A stretch of DNA of 10,000 nt, from the NCBI GenBank assembly GCA_020216655.1, contig JAIWNU010000031.1, forward strand, positions 1 through 10,000, written 5' to 3'. The position numbers and the translations under genes are program-made. Under the pieces are notes generated by a model. That model did no database searches and was not told the DNA's origin. It saw only the letters and a list, made by a program, of their open reading frames with translations. Every line of letters begins with the position of its first letter. Position 1 is the stretch's first letter. Of the stretch, positions 1-6,082 are shown piece by piece. Origin of the DNA: Treponema sp. GTDB lineage: Bacteria; Spirochaetota; Spirochaetia; Treponematales; Breznakiellaceae.

Positions 1-166
1 CTGCTCCCTCAATGACAACCTGCAATTCTCTGTTTTCGGTATGATAAACAAGGAAGAATGCCCAGAGAGTAATGATAACAGAAAGGGTAAGTATTACCAG
101 ATCCCAGGGACGGAATCTGGTAACAATTTTTTTAATGGCAGCCGCCGCAGTTACAGCCTTCATCAT
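1..166 (-). CDS. NusG domain II-like membrane-anchored protein, N-terminal part (runs off the left edge)
   Basis: An open minus-strand frame enters the end of the SlyD-type gene and continues past base 1 without a stop. The readable part has a basic stretch (IKKIVTRFRPWDL), then one hydrophobic membrane segment of about 20 residues (VILTLSVIITLWAFFLVY), then polar residues leading to ELQVVIEGA. A basic FRPWD lead-in, one anchor and a V-x-V/I-E-G strand is the usual start of the small NusG domain II (PF07009) proteins common in spirochaetes and Firmicutes. Their role is poorly known, and they lack the transcription-factor NGN domain. The start is uncertain. Tandem ATG codons at 166 and 163 would overlap slyD by about 35 bp with no clear Shine-Dalgarno sequence, suggesting translational coupling. 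A rare ATT start nearer the basic stretch is the alternative. The diagnostic C-terminal region lies outside the window, so the family call is inferred. Confidence 0.6.
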   Translation of the reverse strand, partial: MMKAVTAAAAIKKIVTRFRPWDLVILTLSVIITLWAFFLVYHTENRELQVVIEGA

Positions 167-665
167 CGCCACAATCACAATCATCGCCACAGCCATCATC
201 GTGCATGTGGGGATGTCCGTGTTCCAGCTCTTCTGCTGTGGCTGCGCGAACGTCTACAACTTTTACATCAAAGGTCAAATCCATGCCTGCCAGAGGATGG
301 TTTGCATCAACGGTAGCCATGCCGTTGGCTACCTTGGTAACGGTGACAATACGGCTTCCTTCGGCGGTCTCTGCTTCGAACTGCATGCCCGCCTCGACTG
401 TACCGGCTCCCTGGAATCGATCTAGCGGGACATTGATAACCAGCTGCTCGTCACGGAGCCCATAGGCTTCTGCGGCAGGGATAGTTACTTTGAAAGAATC
501 CCCTGCGGTTTTGCCTTCCAGGACTTTTTCAAGGCCGGGGATAAGGTTTTCATTGCCGTGGAGATACGAAAGAGGACCGGCGCCGGAGGATGTATCCAGG
601 ATCTGTCCATCGGGGTCGGTAAGGGTGTAGTCAATGCTGACTACGCAATCTTTAGCGATATTCAT
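132..665 (-). CDS. slyD: SlyD-type FKBP peptidyl-prolyl cis-trans isomerase with metal-binding tail
   Basis: This predicted cytoplasmic foldase of 177 residues would catalyse prolyl cis-trans isomerisation and act as a chaperone. The N-terminal FKBP half runs VVSIDYTLTDPDGQILDTS and then GNENLIPGLEKVLEGK, matching the FKBP active-site strand. The middle part (about residues 70-120) corresponds to the insert-in-flap domain that gives SlyD its chaperone activity. DANHPLAGMDLTFDVKV is a hallmark of the SlyD branch. The tail (about residues 145-177) has five His and six Cys among Asp and Gly, like the nickel- or zinc-binding tail of SlyD, so a role in metal homeostasis is possible. I chose ATG at 665 because family members start MxIAKDxVVSIDY. 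An in-frame GTG at 680 would add five residues. The AAGG before ATG 665 is unusually close (2 nt). The gene lies 72 bp below the epimerase gene and overlaps the NusG_II-like frame at its 3' end. Confidence 0.93.
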   Translation of the reverse strand: MNIAKDCVVSIDYTLTDPDGQILDTSSGAGPLSYLHGNENLIPGLEKVLEGKTAGDSFKVTIPAAEAYGLRDEQLVINVPLDRFQGAGTVEAGMQFEAETAEGSRIVTVTKVANGMATVDANHPLAGMDLTFDVKVVDVRAATAEELEHGHPHMHDDGCGDDCDCGDDEGCNCGGCH

Positions 666-710
666 AACCTTTTTTATCACATTTGTGCGCCTGTTTCCAG
701 TGGGGGGATC

Positions 711-726
711 CCTAGGTTCCCCTAGG
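711..726. repeat. Palindromic CCTAGG pair forming a 6-bp hairpin
   Basis: CCTAGG occurs at 711-716 and 721-726, separated by TTCC. Each copy is self-complementary, so the pair is both a direct repeat (CCTAGGTT at 711-718 and 721-728) and a 6-bp stem. Read on the minus strand the loop is GGAA, a GNRA-type tetraloop. It sits just after the epimerase stop and before slyD. No T-run follows, so it is not a classical terminator. It may be an mRNA 3'-end or processing hairpin. Confidence 0.45.
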
Positions 727-737
727 TTATGGGTGAT

Positions 738-1772
738 TTATATCGCATTCATGGCTTTTTCCCAGGCATTTAAAACCTTATCGATGACTTCATCTATGTT
801 GCTGTTTATTTTTTGGCGGCTTGGGTCTTCCAAATACCAGTCCACCGATTCACGGATCCCCTGGCTAAAGGAGATGGTGGTCTTAAAGGCCGGTACGAGC
901 CGTTTAAGCTTAGAACAGTCAAACACTGCAGAGTAGGTTTTATCACCGAGGAAATGGGAGCCCATTTCGGGATCTATTCGAGCGATAAAATCTGAGGGAA
1001 TATGAACAATCCGGGGTTCTACGCCAAGGGCTTGGGCTAAGGTTTGATGAATGGCATCCCAGGTAAGGGCTTCGTCTCCGGTAATTTGGAAGGCTTCTCC
1101 GATTGCCGCTTGGTTCCCCAAAAGTCCTGCAAGGCCCACCGCAAAATCCCTGCTGTGAGTGAGGGTCCACAGGGATTGCCCATCTCCGTGTACTACAATT
1201 TCTTTGCCAGCCAGCATGCGGGCTGCCACGGTAAAGTCCGATGACGTCCATGCGGTCGGAAGCCAGGATTTACTGTATGTATGGGATGGACGGATAATAG
1301 TTACTGGGAACTTCCGTTCCATCCATTCTTGGATAAGGCGCGCTTCGCAGGCTATTTTGTTCCGTGAATATTCCCAATAGGGATTCACCAGTGGCGTGGA
1401 TTCGGTGATCACATGATGAACCGGCGGCTTACGGTATGCGGACGCGCTGGAAATAAACACATACTGTCCGGTTTTCCCGGAAAAAAGCCGGATATCCCGT
1501 TCGACATCTTCCTTGGTATAGGCAATAAAGTTTACCACCACATCAAAGGTGCGGTTCCCTAAGGCTGTCCTTACGGCCCCTTCATCATGGATGTCCGCGG
1601 TAAGCTGCTGAATCGTTTTTGCAGAGCCCATCCCAATGTCGCGCACCGTTTCAGCTGAGTTTGGCTGCCGCAGCCCCCGGTTCAGGTGGTAAAGCTCATG
1701 GCCCTGTGAAAGCACAGAGAGCGATGTATCCCAGGATAAATTGCCGGTGCCGCCAATAAACAAAATTTTCAT
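738..1772 (-). CDS. NAD-dependent epimerase/dehydratase-like protein (extended SDR)
   Basis: This 344-residue Rossmann-fold protein belongs to the extended short-chain dehydrogenase/reductase group. The N-terminus MKILFIGGTGNLS (motif at residues 7-13) followed by GHELYHLNRG is the NAD(P)-binding turn and second strand of the CSP41/nucleoside-diphosphate-sugar epimerase-like branch. FDVVVNFIAY and YVFISSASAY (catalytic Ser around 108-109) follow. Y135-SRN-K139 is the catalytic YxxxK pair. RPSHTYS and the HSRDFAVGLAGLL segment belong to the substrate half. The substrate cannot be told from sequence; a nucleotide sugar is the usual guess. No signal peptide is seen, so it should be cytoplasmic. 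ATG 1772 has a GAGGG Shine-Dalgarno sequence 6 nt upstream, overlapping the stop of the preceding M16 gene. The 9-bp gap between the genes makes it the third gene of that operon. Confidence 0.88.
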   Translation of the reverse strand: MKILFIGGTGNLSWDTSLSVLSQGHELYHLNRGLRQPNSAETVRDIGMGSAKTIQQLTADIHDEGAVRTALGNRTFDVVVNFIAYTKEDVERDIRLFSGKTGQYVFISSASAYRKPPVHHVITESTPLVNPYWEYSRNKIACEARLIQEWMERKFPVTIIRPSHTYSKSWLPTAWTSSDFTVAARMLAGKEIVVHGDGQSLWTLTHSRDFAVGLAGLLGNQAAIGEAFQITGDEALTWDAIHQTLAQALGVEPRIVHIPSDFIARIDPEMGSHFLGDKTYSAVFDCSKLKRLVPAFKTTISFSQGIRESVDWYLEDPSRQKINSNIDEVIDKVLNAWEKAMNAI

Positions 1773-1781
1773 TTTAATCCC

Positions 1782-3245
1782 TCATTTTTGGGGTACAAAA
1801 TCAGTTTCTTTAACCGATTCTATCATGTCTTGGGATCCGGTCACTACCCAGGTGATTTTTCCCTGTAACAGGTATTTTGAAACAGCCTGTTGTACCTGGT
1901 CAGCGGTGATGCTTTCGATTTTAGTCATGTCTTTGAGATAGGATCGGTAATCACCGGTGAGAATGACCGACGAAATGATGGAAGCTGCCTGCTGGGCGGT
2001 AGTCTGCTGGTTTTGATAATACTCGTTCACAAAGAGGGCCTTGTAGGTAGGCAGGGCATCTGCAATGGGTACCCGTGCGGAAGGATCTTCCGCTGCAGTA
2101 GAGTCTATAGCAACGCAGTATCCTGTTGCGAAATCCGAAAGAGCCTCATCAATATAGGACTTAATTTTATCAGGAACCTTGGTCTTATATATGACTAAGG
2201 ACCCGTAGTTAGCGGGAAATGCACGGATATAGGAAGCAGGCGAATAGGTTGCCCCGTATTTATCACGGACCACATTAAAGAGGAGGTCGGAAACCATTTT
2301 TAGTCCCACATTCATGGCCATATAATCCGGCGCTGCAGGCGAGGGGGCTGCAAAATCGCCTCGCAGGTACGCAAGGCCCCGAGACGCAGGATGTTCAACA
2401 CGGACTAGACGAGAAGAAGCAGTAAACTGGGGTGCTGGTTTAGGGAGTTCTACACCCTTATCGGGGATTTTGCCAATACTTTTTTCTAGCTCTTTCTTAA
2501 GCTTTTGGGGGTCCACTGCGCCGACTGCGACAACAAACATACGGTTTGCAGAAAAAAGCTCGGTATACCATGTGGTTAGATCCTGGAGCTTCATGGAAGC
2601 CAGAGTCTCCAAGGTGCCTTCGGGTACATTACCGTAAGGATGGCTGCCAAAAAATTCCCGGTTCATAACAAGGGCTGTTTTGGTCCACGGGTCCTGCTCT
2701 TTTCCCTGCAGGGCAAGCTGGGCATCGGAACGAGTTTGTGCAAAATCTTTTTCTGAGAAAAGGGGATTTACAATACAATCGGACCAGACCGGTACGAGGG
2801 TGTCCAGGTATTTTTGCAATCCCGTTAAACTAAAGGTGGAATATTCAAAGGTACTGGATGCCCCAATAGACGCGCTCGTTTCATCGAGCAGGGTTTGGAT
2901 ATCTTCGTATGAATATGTTTTAGATCCTCGGGCCATGGTTTGGAGGGCCACCTGTTCAAAGCCCGCTGTTTCTGGGCGAGCAAGGAGACTCCCGCCGCGG
3001 AGCACCAGGGTCAGGTTAAAAACCTGGCTTGCATTGCTTTGTTTTACGATCACCGGAATACCGTTGGATAGGGTAAAGGTAGTAAAGCTTTTTAAGTTTT
3101 CTTGTTCAAAGGCTGATAGGTTTTTTCCCTGAAAGGCTTGCGTGTCCTTGGCCAATGGAAAGGGTGTAGATGCGCAGCTTGCAGCAAAAAATGCAATTAC
3201 AGCTCCTAGAAAAAGTAAGGATATAATTGTTTTTTGTTTATTCAT
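1782..3245 (-). CDS. M16-family non-catalytic subunit, predicted lipoprotein
   Basis: This is a 487-residue relative of the M16 (pitrilysin/processing peptidase) family, exported through a signal peptide (about residues 1-23) ending FFAAS-C24. The relaxed lipobox suggests a lipoprotein. The N-terminal M16 half starts at TLSNGIPVIVKQ. Aligning it on RGG (residues 83-85) with its upstream neighbour gives a gapless match in which zinc-site HxxEH is replaced by Q98-xx-L101-Q102, so this chain should not bind zinc or cut peptides. The C-terminal half keeps the substrate-binding pair R327 and Y334 (VVRDKYGATYS). It is therefore probably the partner that positions substrate for the catalytic protein encoded 10 bp upstream. 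ATG 3245 is chosen because it follows GGGGG by 7 nt and opens a proper signal peptide; a longer in-frame version reaching 3311 would overlap the previous gene and bury the signal peptide. Confidence 0.9.
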   Translation of the reverse strand: MNKQKTIISLLFLGAVIAFFAASCASTPFPLAKDTQAFQGKNLSAFEQENLKSFTTFTLSNGIPVIVKQSNASQVFNLTLVLRGGSLLARPETAGFEQVALQTMARGSKTYSYEDIQTLLDETSASIGASSTFEYSTFSLTGLQKYLDTLVPVWSDCIVNPLFSEKDFAQTRSDAQLALQGKEQDPWTKTALVMNREFFGSHPYGNVPEGTLETLASMKLQDLTTWYTELFSANRMFVVAVGAVDPQKLKKELEKSIGKIPDKGVELPKPAPQFTASSRLVRVEHPASRGLAYLRGDFAAPSPAAPDYMAMNVGLKMVSDLLFNVVRDKYGATYSPASYIRAFPANYGSLVIYKTKVPDKIKSYIDEALSDFATGYCVAIDSTAAEDPSARVPIADALPTYKALFVNEYYQNQQTTAQQAASIISSVILTGDYRSYLKDMTKIESITADQVQQAVSKYLLQGKITWVVTGSQDMIESVKETDFVPQK

Positions 3246-3255
3246 TTTATTCCCC

Positions 3256-4761
3256 CTATCGTTGCTGCTGCCACCAGAAGGCGGTTTCTTCTTGTACTTC
3301 CTGATAACCATAGGCCGTCAGGTCTGCCTGCAGTCCCGTTTCTTTCCAGCCGTCGGAGGTAGAATAGCGAACCGCAGTAGCTACGGGCGGCTGTGATGTT
3401 CCATTTGGGCCGATCAGGTACTTTTTAATGAGATCTTTGATATCCTGAAAGCTTACCGCTTTGCAGTTTTTTTCATAGGAGAAGAGGTAATCTGTGGTTG
3501 CTACGGACCACCAGAAGGTGAGAGTTCCGGTTACAAAGGAAGATGCCACTTCCATGGAGAGCAGATTTTGGTCTATCAACTTTGTTTTAGCCTTTTCTAG
3601 TTCTTCTTTGCCAAAATAGCCTTGCGGATCCTCAGCGATAGCGGCAAATTCTTCCAGTACGAGTTTTCTCAGCGCTTCGGAACGGGAGAGGATAGAAGGA
3701 GCACCGGGTATGCCCATTCTGAGATAGGTTGTGAACCCAAAGGTGCCTCCATCGCGGCTGGTAGGGTATGAAAAATCGATGTACCGTTCATCATATAAGC
3801 CAGGGCCCTTTTCCATAAGGGTCGTCTTGAAGCGGCCCACGGGGGAGGAAAGCAGGAACAGCAGCACATCGGCGGTGTATGTATCCTTTGTTTCTCTGAG
3901 CACATCCGGCCCCCGCCACAGGTACTGAACCATGGAAACTCCCTGATAGAAGGTTTCGTCCGCAAAGGCAAGCTTAAGGTTTGCAGGTATGGGGCCCTGG
4001 GGAGGTTCTGCAATGGTCGGGGCCGCCCCGCCTTTCCAATCTCCGAACCACTGTTCGGCGAGTGCAAAAGCCTGGTCTGGTTTTATGTCTCCCGCTATCA
4101 TAAGGGCCGTGTTGCGGGGGATATAGTAGGTTGCCTGTATCTTTTGCAGATCTGCCACGGTAGTTTTGCGAATATTTTCTTCGGGTCCATCTATGTTTTT
4201 GCGCCAAGGAAACTTATAAAATGCTCTGGATTGGAGTGCATTCTGGAAAATATGGTCAGGATCCGTATGATACCCCCGGATCTCGTTAATGACGACTTCT
4301 TTTTCTCTTTCTAATTTTTCTTCGTTAAAAATCGGTTTTTTTACTGCCCAGGACCAGAATTCAATGCCTTCTGAAAGTCTGTTGGAGGGAACGGTAATGT
4401 AATAATTGATATATTGACTGCCGGTTGCCCCGTTCCAGTTGGGGACTCCCATCCGGTTTAGTGCAGCGGTAAAGGCTGCTTGGGTTGGATATTTTTCGTT
4501 TCCTGAAAAAAGCATATGTTCGTAGAGATGAAAGAGCCCCGCATTTTCTGGATTTTGGGCAGAAGCTCCGCCGCGGAATACCACACAAATGGTAGCCAAG
4601 GGTACTGCGTGGTTTTCTACGACAAATACTTCAAGTCCGTTTGCAAGCAGCCGGTGTGCAACCGGGTTTGCTGCGCTGTTTTCGGCGACGACGGGAAAAA
4701 CAAATAAAAGACTGACAAGCAAAACAAAAAAATGGCCGAGCCATCGTTTTTGTTGAGTCAT
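3256..4761 (-). CDS. M16-family zinc metallopeptidase, catalytic subunit, exported
   Basis: This is a 501-residue exported peptidase of the M16 family. Residues 1-26 form a signal peptide (WLGHFFVLLVSLLFVFPVVA then EN), placing it in the periplasm or envelope. The inverted zinc motif is H78-LY-E81-H82. The distal acidic motif ends in E160 (EREKEVVINEI), 78 residues after H82, so H78, H82 and E160 are the expected zinc ligands and E81 the general base. The second M16 half follows (about 260-500). There the substrate-binding R/Y pair is incomplete: M316 stands where Arg is usual, while Y323 is kept. The missing Arg is present in the next gene product, which points to a heterodimer. ATG 4761 has a full AAGGAGG 6 nt upstream. 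It is the first gene of the M16-M16-epimerase operon, preceded by a long inverted repeat. The natural substrate is unknown. Confidence 0.94.
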   Translation of the reverse strand: MTQQKRWLGHFFVLLVSLLFVFPVVAENSAANPVAHRLLANGLEVFVVENHAVPLATICVVFRGGASAQNPENAGLFHLYEHMLFSGNEKYPTQAAFTAALNRMGVPNWNGATGSQYINYYITVPSNRLSEGIEFWSWAVKKPIFNEEKLEREKEVVINEIRGYHTDPDHIFQNALQSRAFYKFPWRKNIDGPEENIRKTTVADLQKIQATYYIPRNTALMIAGDIKPDQAFALAEQWFGDWKGGAAPTIAEPPQGPIPANLKLAFADETFYQGVSMVQYLWRGPDVLRETKDTYTADVLLFLLSSPVGRFKTTLMEKGPGLYDERYIDFSYPTSRDGGTFGFTTYLRMGIPGAPSILSRSEALRKLVLEEFAAIAEDPQGYFGKEELEKAKTKLIDQNLLSMEVASSFVTGTLTFWWSVATTDYLFSYEKNCKAVSFQDIKDLIKKYLIGPNGTSQPPVATAVRYSTSDGWKETGLQADLTAYGYQEVQEETAFWWQQQR

Positions 4762-4770
4762 GAAAACCTC

Positions 4771-4815
4771 CTTAATCCAATTTCAAAAGACTGTTACTTT
4801 TGACATTGGATTAAG
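4771..4815. repeat. 19-bp nearly perfect inverted repeat upstream of the M16 operon
   Basis: The left arm CTTAATCCAATTTCAAAAG (4771-4789) and right arm CTTTTGACATTGGATTAAG (4797-4815) pair at 18 of 19 positions around a 7-nt loop (ACTGTTA). In the minus-strand transcript the base of the stem includes the first three bases of the AAGGAGG Shine-Dalgarno sequence of the M16 gene. On its other side the repeat touches a candidate -10 box. It lies between divergent genes and has no T-run, so a terminator is unlikely. An operator or a translation-controlling hairpin fits better. Confidence 0.75.
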
Positions 4816-4842
4816 TATTCCTGAGTTTTAACCGCTTGTCCA
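4814..4842 (-). promoter_or_regulatory. Candidate promoter of the M16 operon
   Basis: On the minus strand TGGACA (4842-4837; 5 of 6 to the -35 consensus) is followed after 17 bp by AATACT (4819-4814; 4 of 6 to the -10 consensus). Transcription would start near 4807, inside the inverted repeat, giving a leader of about 45 nt. This is a by-eye match only. Confidence 0.4.
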
Positions 4843-4864
4843 CCACAAAATAGAAAATATGTTT

Positions 4865-4870
4865 TATAAT
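4865..4870 (+). promoter_or_regulatory. Candidate -10 box for the 72-residue plus-strand gene
   Basis: A consensus TATAAT stands 24 bp before the ATG at 4894, leaving a short leader that contains AAGGAGG (4881-4887). No good -35 hexamer lies 16-18 bp upstream. TTGTCC at 4836-4841 is too far away and overlaps the -35 of the candidate minus-strand promoter. Confidence 0.4.
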
Positions 4871-4893
4871 TGATAAAGAAAAGGAGGCTGCCA

Positions 4894-5112
4894 ATGCGTA
4901 AAAAAGCATCGGATATTATTGTGGAACTTGTTTCTTCCCTGCAGGGAGCCCCCTATCCCAGCACAATTAACAATGAATTGTATACGATCTGGTACGAGCA
5001 TGCCCAAATTGCAGCCCAGGAAGCCCTTCATTTTGTTGAGCGGAAGCGGGCAAAGGAAGCAAAGGACGATTCTCTGGATACCCTGGTCGACCAGGCCCAG
5101 AAAAAAAAGTAA
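4894..5112 (+). CDS. Small hypothetical protein (72 residues)
   Basis: I do not recognise this protein. It starts MRKKASDIIVELVSSLQG, has an aromatic-rich middle (NNELYTIWYEHAQIAAQEALHFVE) and ends in a charged, Lys-rich tail (ERKRAKEAKDD, QAQKKK). It looks mostly helical, with no signal peptide, membrane segment or Cys motif. The case for a real gene is a full AAGGAGG 6-7 nt before ATG 4894, a TATAAT box just upstream, and a reading frame filling a gap that is otherwise empty on both strands. An in-frame TTG at 4870 lies within the -10 region and is rejected as a start. It is divergent from the M16 operon and convergent with the sugar transporter operon, so it is probably a single-gene unit. 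Its function is unknown. Confidence 0.72.
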   Translation: MRKKASDIIVELVSSLQGAPYPSTINNELYTIWYEHAQIAAQEALHFVERKRAKEAKDDSLDTLVDQAQKKK

Positions 5113-5148
5113 GCCATCAGGGTGCCTCTCATTGGCTGTTTCTCTTTG
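5113..5148 (+). terminator. Weak candidate terminator of the 72-residue gene
   Basis: Just after the stop, AGCCA (about 5112-5116) can pair with TGGCT (about 5135-5139), enclosing a small inner AGG/CCT pair, followed by the T-rich GTTTCTCTTTG. The stem is short and interrupted, so this is only a possibility. Confidence 0.2.
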
Positions 5149-5162
5149 TAAAAGTCACCAAT

Positions 5163-5198
5163 AAAAATGCCCCCTGCCGTAGCGTATTTGCAGGGGGC
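5163..5198 (-). terminator. Rho-independent terminator of the sugar ABC transporter operon
   Basis: GCCCCCTGC (5169-5177) and GCAGGGGGC (5190-5198) form a perfect 9-bp GC-rich stem with a 12-nt loop. On the minus strand the stem is followed directly by ATTTTTAT. It lies 24 bp beyond the stop of the MalG-like permease gene, as expected for the operon end. On the plus strand the A-run precedes the stem, so it should not work well for the convergent small gene. Confidence 0.88.
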
Positions 5199-5221
5199 CG
5201 CATTACCAAACAAAGTTACCT

Positions 5222-6067
5222 TTATCCCTTTTCCGCTCCAACGGTTAGGCCCGCAATAAAGTACCGCTGGAAAAGTAGGAAGATTACGAGGGGTGCTCCC
5301 GCTGCGATAATGGAGCCCGCTGCAATCATGTTGTAATTGGAGATGAACTCTCCCTGCATGTTGGCTAGTCCCAAGGTAACCGGTTTAAGCCGGTCTACCT
5401 GCAGCAGAATGAGGGACCAGAGCAGGTCGTTCCATATCCAGGTGAACTCAAGGACTCCCAGGGCGGCCATGGAAGAGACCGACAGGGGAAGTACTATTTT
5501 CCGGTAAATAAAGAAGTCGCTTGCGCCGTCGATCCGGGGCGCTTCGATAAGGCTAAAGGGGATCTGTTTCATAAAATTGCGCAGAAAGAAGGTGCAAAAT
5601 CCAAGCTGAAAGGCAATGTGGAACAGAATAATCCCCGGATAGGTGTTGATGAGCCCCGTTGCATCGGAAAAGCGGTAGACCGGAATCAGGAGCATCTGAA
5701 AAGGAATGAGCATCCCGGTAATAAAGACAATGAGGACCGTCTTGTTGAGCCTAAACTTGTAAAAGGCCAGCGCAAAGGCTCCTAAACTTGAAATAAGCAG
5801 GGCCCCGATCACCGAGGGAATGGTAATAATAAGGGTATTGATGACATAGCGGGCCATGCCAACCTTAGACCAAACTTCTGCAAAATTGCCAAGTACTATT
5901 TTTTTAGGCGGGGCCCACATCCGCGGGCTGGCCATCAATTCATCCATCGATTTAAGGGATGTAAAGAATGCTATCGCTATAGGAATAAGCCAGCTTGCTA
6001 CAAGCAAAGTGCCGACTACATAAAAGGCGAACTTAAATAAAAACCGCCGATTCGAAGACATTGTCAT
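5222..6067 (-). CDS. Carbohydrate ABC transporter permease, MalG-like (CUT1)
   Basis: This inner-membrane subunit of a binding-protein-dependent sugar importer has 281 residues, typical for MalG-type proteins. An N-terminal membrane helix (about 12-34) is followed by the characteristic loop FFTSLKSMDELMASPRMWAPP. Further helices fall near 75-100, 110-130, 140-162, 196-215 and 248-268. The ATPase-coupling EAA loop is at about 175-194 (EAPRIDG then IYRKIVLP), with Pro in place of the usual second Ala. WNDLLWSLILLQ and the Gly-rich C-terminus (GLTVGAEKG) are also typical. ATG 6067 has GGAGG 8 nt upstream; another in-frame ATG two codons later is less well placed. It follows the MalF-like gene by 15 bp and ends the operon just before a strong terminator. 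The transported sugar cannot be read from the sequence. Confidence 0.94.
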   Translation of the reverse strand: MTMSSNRRFLFKFAFYVVGTLLVASWLIPIAIAFFTSLKSMDELMASPRMWAPPKKIVLGNFAEVWSKVGMARYVINTLIITIPSVIGALLISSLGAFALAFYKFRLNKTVLIVFITGMLIPFQMLLIPVYRFSDATGLINTYPGIILFHIAFQLGFCTFFLRNFMKQIPFSLIEAPRIDGASDFFIYRKIVLPLSVSSMAALGVLEFTWIWNDLLWSLILLQVDRLKPVTLGLANMQGEFISNYNMIAAGSIIAAGAPLVIFLLFQRYFIAGLTVGAEKG

Positions 6068-6082
6068 AATTGTCGCCTCCCT

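Noticed and set aside
2680..3132. A 150-residue plus-strand open frame opposite the second M16 gene
   Set aside because: It is antisense to a confident M16-family protein and has low-complexity composition with no domain.
4771..4815. Interpretation of the inverted repeat as a terminator
   Set aside because: It lies between divergent gene starts, the stem is AT-rich and there is no T-run after it on either strand.
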